The position numbers and the translations under genes were made by a program. A DNA stretch of 37,181 nt, taken from Rhizobium lentis. Its GTDB lineage: Bacteria > Pseudomonadota > Alphaproteobacteria > Rhizobiales > Rhizobiaceae. Below are positions 32,694 to 37,181 of the stretch, piece after piece (positions within the stretch are counted from its first letter, which is position 1; each line of letters opens with the position of its first letter). Location: the NCBI RefSeq assembly GCF_014200175.1, contig NZ_JACHBD010000025.1, positions 1 through 37,181 of the forward strand. Direction: 5' to 3'. A model generated the notes under the pieces. The model searched no databases and was not told the DNA's origin. It worked only from the letters and a program-made list of their open reading frames with translations.

Positions 32694-32875
32694 GCTTCAC
32701 CATCCCCCGGCGTCTGTTTCAACACGCCAATCAACTGCGCACATCCAGGCGCACTCCTGTCCAGGAGATCGATCGGATCCTTCCAGCCGATTGAAATGCC
32801 GACGGCGGTCGAGACCGACCAGCCCAATTCGTTGGTTGCGCGCTCGAGCAGGCGGGGCGCCTGAGTTGTCAACAC
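32690..32875 (-). CDS. Small hypothetical protein between TerC and ExoD
   Basis: A 61-aa frame from GTG 32875: LTTQAPRLLERATNELGWSV then ISIGWKDPIDLLDRSAPGCA and QLIGVLKQTPGDGEA. Its start overlaps the end of the TerC frame by 7 bases and its TGA overlaps the ExoD ATG, an arrangement typical of coupled genes. I do not recognise it. It may instead be a decayed C-terminal piece of the TerC gene. Confidence rests only on the tight packing. Confidence 0.35.
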   Translation of the reverse strand: MLTTQAPRLLERATNELGWSVSTAVGISIGWKDPIDLLDRSAPGCAQLIGVLKQTPGDGEA

Positions 32876-33573
32876 AGTGAGGCACGGGTGATTTCTGTGG
32901 GCGCCTTCGCTGCGGCGACAAGCGCCGCCACTTCGTCCTGCAACGGCGCGATCAGCAACATCGAGAAGATCGAGGCGACGATTTCAGAGAACATCTTCAC
33001 ATTCCTCCTGTTTGTTTCGGGCGGCGGCGCGCCCAGGGTATTGAGGGCGCTGGGATTGGTGCGGGTCTTCAGCAGGCTCCAGGCGACGCCGCTTGCGATG
33101 ATTGCGAAAGGTGACGCCGAGCGACAGAGCGGCGGGGGCTTCTCCAGGCCCAGCATGTCGGCGATGAAGATCTTCGAACCGATGAAGACGAGCACGAGCG
33201 CCAGCGCGGGTTCGAGATATTTGAAGCGATGGATCATCGCCGCCAGCGCGAAGTAGAGGGCGCGCAAGCCCAGGATCGCGAAGATGTTCGCCGTGTAGAC
33301 GATGAACGGATCCGTCGTGATCGCGAAGATCGGCGGGACCGAGTCGACAGCGAAGATGACGTCGGCGACCTCGATCAGGACCAGGTCCATGAAAAGCGGC
33401 GTGATGAACCAGACAGTCCTGCCGGTCCGCGGATGTGCCTGCTTCACGAAGAACCTTTCGCCGTGATGGCTGTCAGTGATGTTGAAACGGCTGCTGATGA
33501 AGCGCACCAGCACGTTCTTGGAGACGTCGGGCTCAGCATTCTTGAAGGTTTTATCGAAGGCCATTCCGCGCAA
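32869..33573 (-). pseudogene. TerC-family membrane protein, 5'-truncated
   Basis: The reverse strand encodes the C-terminal two thirds of a TerC/Alx-type protein: FNITDSHHGERFFVKQ, FMDLVLIEVADVIFAVDSVP with the conserved acidic residues in the membrane, AITTDPFIVYTANIFAILGL and RALYFALAAMIHRFKYLEPA. The N-terminal helices (about 100 residues, with the other conserved SVDN motif) are missing; similarity starts near 33565, where a fragment of an Lrp gene on the opposite strand begins. TerC proteins are implicated in manganese export and tellurite resistance. Half the metal site is lost, so function is unlikely. Confidence 0.78.
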
Positions 33574-33885
33574 ATCAATGTCGCAAAGCTAGGCCAGACG
33601 CTAACGGTTTTCACCGAGATTACCCTGAAGAACCACCGGCAGGTCGACTTCGCCCGTTTCCTGGCGACGGTCGAAAAGGTTGACCAGGTCATTTAATGCC
33701 ATCTCGTCTCCGGCGGCTATGACTATCTCTTGAAGTTCGTTACATCCGATATCGGCGAGTATCAGACGATCACGGAGCGGCTCTCCGATCTGGAGATCGG
33801 CATCGACAAATATTTCAGTTTCGTGGTGCTGAAGTCGCCCATCGTCAAAGCGCATATGCCGTTAACGCGTCTGTTTCCTCTGTGG
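33560..33885 (+). pseudogene. Lrp/AsnC-family regulator, truncated, with a nonsense codon
   Basis: The forward frame reads NVAKLGQTLTVFTEITLKNH, RQVDFARFLATVEKVDQVI, a TAA at 33694-33696, then without a shift CHLVSGGYDYLLKFVTSDIG and KYFSFVVLKSPIVKAHMPL. This is the C-terminal ligand-binding (RAM) domain of Lrp regulators. The stop replaces the glutamate usual in VIECH (one-base change GAA to TAA). The N-terminal helix-turn-helix is gone, cut at the junction with the TerC fragment. The gene once faced the FAD oxidoreductase gene at 33974. Confidence 0.8.
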
Positions 33886-33973
33886 GTTGGCCACGCGCTT
33901 TCAACGCCACGCGGACACTCATGCTGTGTTTGCCAGCCGAGGCCTCTTCAGTTGCTAATACGTCGTGCGGAAA

Positions 33974-35251
33974 TCAGGGCATCAAGTCCTTCATTCGATA
34001 ATAGGTGCCCACAATAGGCAGGAACCAGGGATTCCCGGCATGCAACGGAACCGCGGGCCAGGCAAAACCGTCAAGCGGGTTGGCGTCCTTCTGCCCCATG
34101 GCCATATCGGCAAGCGCGTTGCCCATGAAAGTCGATAACTGGGCTCCGTGGCCGGAATAACCCATGCTGTAAATCACCCCGTCGGCGCTGCCCGCCCGAG
34201 GATAACGATCCTGCGTGCAACCAACGAGGCCGCCCCAGCAATAGTCGATCTCGACATTTGCGAGCTGCGGGAAGACGCTAACCATCTGCTGGCGTAGAAG
34301 CTGACCCGAGCTAACGTTGCTTTTTTGGTTCGATATTGCCGAAAATCTGGCGCGGCCGCCGAAGAGCATGCGGTTGTCAGGTGTGAGGCGGAAATAATTG
34401 GCGATGTTGAGGGAGTTCGTGAAGTTACGGTTGCCCGGAAGCGTCGTGGCAATCTCCTGCGAGGTGAGCGGACGTGTCACAATGATGAAGGAAGCGATCG
34501 GCATGAGCCTTCGGCGGAAATAGTTGAAGGTGCTTGGGGTATAGGCGTCTGTTGCCAGAATGACTTGGCGCGCGGTTAATGTGCCTGTCGGCGTGTTGAG
34601 GCGCCAGCCATTCCGCATGCGTTCGCGCGCGGTGACGGGGCTACGTTCCCAGATCGCCGCGCCATGGCGGTGGGCCGCCTGGGCCAAGCCATTGGCGTAG
34701 CGTCCCATGTGCATCATCGCGGATTTCGGAGAGAGAATTCCGCCATGGAAGGCATCCGAAATCACCTCCTTTCGTAGGTCCTCACGCGTCAGCCATTCGG
34801 CTGACGGGTCAACCTCCCGCCGGATTTCTGCGCACATCGTTTGGAGCTTGGCCACGTGGGACGGCTTCGAGGCCAGTTTGATTTTGCCGCCCCGCCGGAA
34901 GTCGCACGCGATCTTTTCATCCTCGATGATCCGTTCAATCAAATCGATCGAGTCATCATAAGCTCGCCACAAGCGGCGTGCCCGGTCTTCCCCGAGATGT
35001 TGTTTTGCGGCGCCGAAACTTGCGAAATGACCGCTATTGAGGTGCCCTCCGTTGCGACCGGACGCACCATACCCGACGTGCTCCGCTTCCAGCAGAGCGA
35101 CCTTCACCCCGGATTGCGCCAGTTTGCGCGCAGCGCTCAGGCCCGTGAAGCCCGCACCGATCACGGCCACCTCGAAATCTCCCGAGACCGGGCCGGCGGT
35201 GCCCATAGCAAATGACGTGGAAGTTTCATGCCAGTACGAAGCAAATCTCAT
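33974..35251 (-). CDS. FAD-dependent oxidoreductase, DadA/PuuB-like
   Basis: A 425-aa member of the D-amino-acid-oxidase-type flavoprotein family. The FAD motif VAVIGAGFTGLSAARKLAQS starts near residue 28, then ALLEAEHVGYGASGRNGGHL, and the C-terminal FAD segment VIYSMGYSGHGAQLSTFMGN. The GASGRNGG signature is that of PuuB (gamma-glutamylputrescine oxidase) and related amine/amino-acid oxidases, which oxidise a C-N bond using oxygen. The start is ATG 35251; no signal peptide. The decayed Lrp gene at its 3' side may once have regulated it. A link to polyamine or guanidino catabolism 10 kb away is possible but not shown. Confidence 0.83.
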   Translation of the reverse strand: MRFASYWHETSTSFAMGTAGPVSGDFEVAVIGAGFTGLSAARKLAQSGVKVALLEAEHVGYGASGRNGGHLNSGHFASFGAAKQHLGEDRARRLWRAYDDSIDLIERIIEDEKIACDFRRGGKIKLASKPSHVAKLQTMCAEIRREVDPSAEWLTREDLRKEVISDAFHGGILSPKSAMMHMGRYANGLAQAAHRHGAAIWERSPVTARERMRNGWRLNTPTGTLTARQVILATDAYTPSTFNYFRRRLMPIASFIIVTRPLTSQEIATTLPGNRNFTNSLNIANYFRLTPDNRMLFGGRARFSAISNQKSNVSSGQLLRQQMVSVFPQLANVEIDYCWGGLVGCTQDRYPRAGSADGVIYSMGYSGHGAQLSTFMGNALADMAMGQKDANPLDGFAWPAVPLHAGNPWFLPIVGTYYRMKDLMP

Positions 35252-35356
35252 CGCGCCAAGCCCTTATGCTCGTCTGATCGAATGCTTCAAGTATAGACCT
35301 GGTTGCGCTCAATAGTGCGGGGCGATCGGCCGCGTCCCGCAATATTTCACTTTCTT

Positions 35357-35374
35357 GTGAGGTGCGAACCACAC
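35357..35374. promoter_or_regulatory. Inverted repeat, possible operator
   Basis: GTGAGGT-GCGA-ACCACAC: arms match at six of seven positions, 18 bp in all. It is 105 bases upstream of the FAD oxidoreductase ATG. Its size suits a dimeric regulator. Confidence 0.35.
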
Positions 35375-35545
35375 GATATTTTGTTCGCGTGGCATGCGCC
35401 CCAGGTGCCGCAGATTTGAATGTGCTCACCGCATTCCGGCGCGCCTACCGCGATGATCGTTCAGTCATAAACACACATAGATCTTGCGCACCATATGCGA
35501 TCAATAGACGAGAACATCTTTACCGTTCATGCCCGAACAGTTGCC

Positions 35546-35568
35546 CTTAGAGTCGGACACACTCTAAG
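35546..35568. promoter_or_regulatory. Perfect 8-bp inverted repeat (hairpin or operator)
   Basis: CTTAGAGT at 35546-35553 and ACTCTAAG at 35561-35568 are exact reverse complements with a 7-base loop. It lies 185 bases upstream of the GNAT start in the otherwise empty gap. No U-tract follows, so a terminator is unlikely; an operator or leader hairpin is more plausible. Confidence 0.4.
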
Positions 35569-35752
35569 CGGAGCCAAGTGCGATTCCTGCCGAATCGCGG
35601 CTTTGTTAGGTAAAAGATTGCGGACTATGCCTAAAAGCAAGCCGAACCTGCCGCTCTTTGCATGTAATATCCTAACAAGATTGCACCTAATGCCCGGATT
35701 AGAGACACTGCCAGCGCGGTGGACGATCCGGAGAACGGAGCGGATAGCTAAA

Positions 35753-36628
35753 ATGCAAAAATCGGTGCGCCTGAAGTCGTTCGAACTAATCGCGAAGGAT
35801 ATCAAGAGCGTTGACGTAAGCCTGCTTCATGCCTTGTCGACCGGCGTGGGCTGGCCGCATCGTCTCAAGGATTGGGAGTTTCTGCGCCGCGCCGGCCGGG
35901 GCATCGTCGCCGTGGATGGCATTGGACGCGTCTTCGGAAGTGCAATGTGGTTTCCTCATGGAGACGATTTTGCCACCATCGGCCTCGTGATCACATCGCC
36001 TCGCACGCAGTCACAGGGAAACGGCCGCTGGTTGATGCAACAAGTGTTCGAGCAGTGCGGCGACCGCAATCTGGCTCTGAACTCGACCGATGCGGCTTAT
36101 AAACTCTATCTGGCGCTCGGTTTCACAAAGGAAGCGACCGTTTACCAGTATCAGGGGGAGGTCCCTCCTGCGCTACCCGCGCTACCAGCTTTGAATGGTG
36201 AGTTGAGTGCGCTGTCGATCGATAAGATCGAGGAGATTACCGCTCTGGATACATGTGCCTTCGGGACGAACCGAGCGCGCTTGCTTGCCCTTCTTGCAGA
36301 AGGTGCTGCAATTTGCGTGCTTCGGCGCGGCGGCGGAATCGTCGGCTACTCCATGTGTCGCGAGTTCGGACGCGGTCACGTGGTCGGCCCTATCGTGGCA
36401 AGCAATGATCACGATGCGATGCATCTCGCGGCCGTGCATCTTGAAGATCTGGCTGGTCAATTTGCCCGCGTCGATACGCGGGAGAAAGGCCCATTTGCCA
36501 ACTTTCTTCAACAAAGCCGGCTGGCTATATCCGAGACCGTTACGACCATGTCTAAAGGCCGTCCGTTCCTGAATCGAAAAGCGAATGAACCGGCGGTATT
36601 TGGCCTCGCTGGCCATGCCTTGAGCTAG
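35753..36628 (+). CDS. GNAT-family N-acetyltransferase (two-domain)
   Basis: A 291-aa protein. The first half is a GNAT domain with VFGSAMWFPHGDDFATIGLV and the acetyl-CoA loop SPRTQSQGNGRWLMQQVFEQ, then LALNSTDAAYKLYLALGFTK. The second half (ALDTCAFGTNRARLLALLAE, VVGPIVASNDHDAMHLAAVH) resembles the C-terminal domain found in two-domain GNAT proteins of the YitH type. I start it at ATG 35753; the 86 upstream residues of the frame are cysteine/arginine-rich and unlike the family. The ribosome site is weak. Substrate is unknown. Confidence 0.78.
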   Translation: MQKSVRLKSFELIAKDIKSVDVSLLHALSTGVGWPHRLKDWEFLRRAGRGIVAVDGIGRVFGSAMWFPHGDDFATIGLVITSPRTQSQGNGRWLMQQVFEQCGDRNLALNSTDAAYKLYLALGFTKEATVYQYQGEVPPALPALPALNGELSALSIDKIEEITALDTCAFGTNRARLLALLAEGAAICVLRRGGGIVGYSMCREFGRGHVVGPIVASNDHDAMHLAAVHLEDLAGQFARVDTREKGPFANFLQQSRLAISETVTTMSKGRPFLNRKANEPAVFGLAGHALS

Positions 36629-36690
36629 TCTTGCCGATGCCAGAGGAGCGAAAATCCAGAGCTGCGACCATCTGGTACGATGGTGTCCAG

Positions 36691-36900
36691 CTAATCTGCC
36701 GCGTGAGAGACGCAGACCATCGTGCCGTCAGTGGTGTACCTCAAGCAAGCGGTCAATAAGATATCGCATTGATTGATCCTGCCCGATAGACAATTTGGTC
36801 TTGCAGGTCCCGCACTTTCCGTGCTGGCAGGATCTGCTGACGTTCGTCGAGTTTCGACCTCGAAAGCAATATCGTCCACACCGCTCGGAGAACGCTGCGA
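36691..36900 (-). pseudogene. [2Fe-2S] ferredoxin-domain remnant of an oxygenase reductase
   Basis: On the reverse strand one frame carries SCQHGKCGTCKTKLSIG, the cysteine cluster Cx4CxxC of plant-type ferredoxin domains. After a frame change near 36790 another frame continues NQCDILLTACLRYTTDGTMV then CVSHAAD and a stop, with the fourth cysteine in the expected place. The domain is the C-terminal end of Rieske-oxygenase reductases and similar flavoproteins. The FAD and NAD domains upstream are absent. Confidence 0.6.
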
Positions 36901-37064
36901 ACAGAATGTTGGGTCAAAATGAAGCGATAGGGCGATAAGCAAAGGCCGCACGTCCCGCGATGACGACCGGGGCGGGCAAATAATCTCGTTGATCGGACGT
37001 TCATAGATATTATCGAGGCGCGTCATTAGATATCTTTTCAGGCCAGTGTCATACTTCTGAACCA

Positions 37065-37181
37065 TCAATACGTGATGGCCCCAGCCGTCGCCTTGTTCTG
37101 CCGGTTGGCGATCAGATCATCGACGACAGCCGGGTCGGCAAGTGTCGAGGTATCGCCGAGAGCGCCGAAATCGTCCTCGGC
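37065..37181 (-). CDS. acsA: Acetyl-CoA synthetase, C-terminal end (partial)
   Basis: The reverse strand enters from the right edge in frame and reads FGALGDTSTLADPAVVDDLI then ANRQNKATAGAITY and a TGA at 37065-37067. GDTSTLADPxVVxxL is the conserved C-terminus of AMP-forming acetyl-CoA synthetase, which activates acetate to acetyl-CoA. Only 38 residues are in the window. The last eight residues extend slightly beyond the usual end. Confidence 0.75.
   Translation of the reverse strand, partial: AEDDFGALGDTSTLADPAVVDDLIANRQNKATAGAITY

Larger units (their letters stand above)
35252..35752. other. Divergent intergenic region between FAD oxidoreductase and GNAT genes
   Basis: This 501-base gap holds no recognisable gene. 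The GNAT frame is open through part of it but the translation there is unlike the family. Two inverted repeats are listed separately. Confidence 0.4.

Noticed and set aside
33229..33696. 155-aa forward frame
   Set aside because: The first two thirds are antisense to TerC; only the last part is real coding and is described as the Lrp remnant.
1..37181. CRISPR array, rRNA or complete tRNA genes
   Set aside because: No regularly spaced repeats, no rRNA-like sequence and no complete cloverleaf were noticed on either strand.

Overview
The window looks like an accessory replicon (megaplasmid or chromid) or a plastic chromosomal region of a Rhizobiales alphaproteobacterium, probably Rhizobiaceae. 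The evidence is GC-rich coding, families typical of rhizobia (DUF982, DUF1127, DUF6894, DUF2934, ExoD, rhizobial-type Crp/Fnr regulators, OccT/NocT-like transporters) and IS21-type debris. No complete rRNA, tRNA or CRISPR was seen. All calls come from reading translations and motifs; no database search was run.

Layout. 1-9.3 kb is a stress-type gene set: a GH15 glucanase/trehalase-like gene (cut by the left edge) behind an SDR oxidoreductase, a 5'-truncated chemotaxis receptor, two paralogous Crp/Fnr regulators that both start at GTG, a DUF1003 membrane protein, a thioredoxin-reductase-like flavoprotein, a translationally coupled DUF982 / small membrane protein pair, and a DUF6894 protein. 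9.3-10.4 kb is debris: a frameshifted DNA ligase D remnant abutting an IS21-like terminus, then a broken hypothetical gene. 10.6-12.1 kb is a divergent enoyl-CoA hydratase / TetR pair with a clear operator between them. 12.3-13.5 kb has a twice-frameshifted inositol monophosphatase and a truncated DUF982 gene.

13.8-23.5 kb is the most coherent system, a divergent regulon. Leftward: arginase-family ureohydrolase, OccT/NocT-like binding protein (one frameshift), class III aminotransferase, cytoplasmic gamma-glutamyltransferase-like protein, succinate-semialdehyde-type aldehyde dehydrogenase. Rightward: FCD-type GntR regulator, two polar amino-acid permeases, and an ATPase. The gene content fits import of a guanidino compound (4-guanidinobutyrate is the simplest candidate, possibly as a gamma-glutamyl or opine-like conjugate), removal of urea, transamination, and oxidation to succinate. 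The substrate is inferred.

23.5-25.8 kb is again debris and small genes (24-bp tandem repeat, DUF2934, a 50-aa membrane peptide, an IS21 IstA fragment, a decayed metallophosphoesterase, a tRNA T-arm-like remnant). 25.9-29.9 kb is intact: AraC regulator divergent from DUF1127 and a SAM methyltransferase, then a LysR regulator divergent from a class IV aminotransferase. 30-33.9 kb is a gene graveyard (MCP scrap, GGDEF-EAL with three frameshifts and a stop, frameshifted ExoD, truncated TerC, truncated Lrp with a nonsense codon). 34-37.2 kb has a PuuB/DadA-like FAD oxidoreductase, a GNAT acetyltransferase, a ferredoxin-domain remnant, and the C-terminus of acetyl-CoA synthetase at the right edge.

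At least ten genes carry frameshifts, nonsense codons or truncations. Substitution-type stops and truncations argue for real decay in much of the window, but some single-base indels in otherwise intact genes (notably the binding protein) could be sequence errors.
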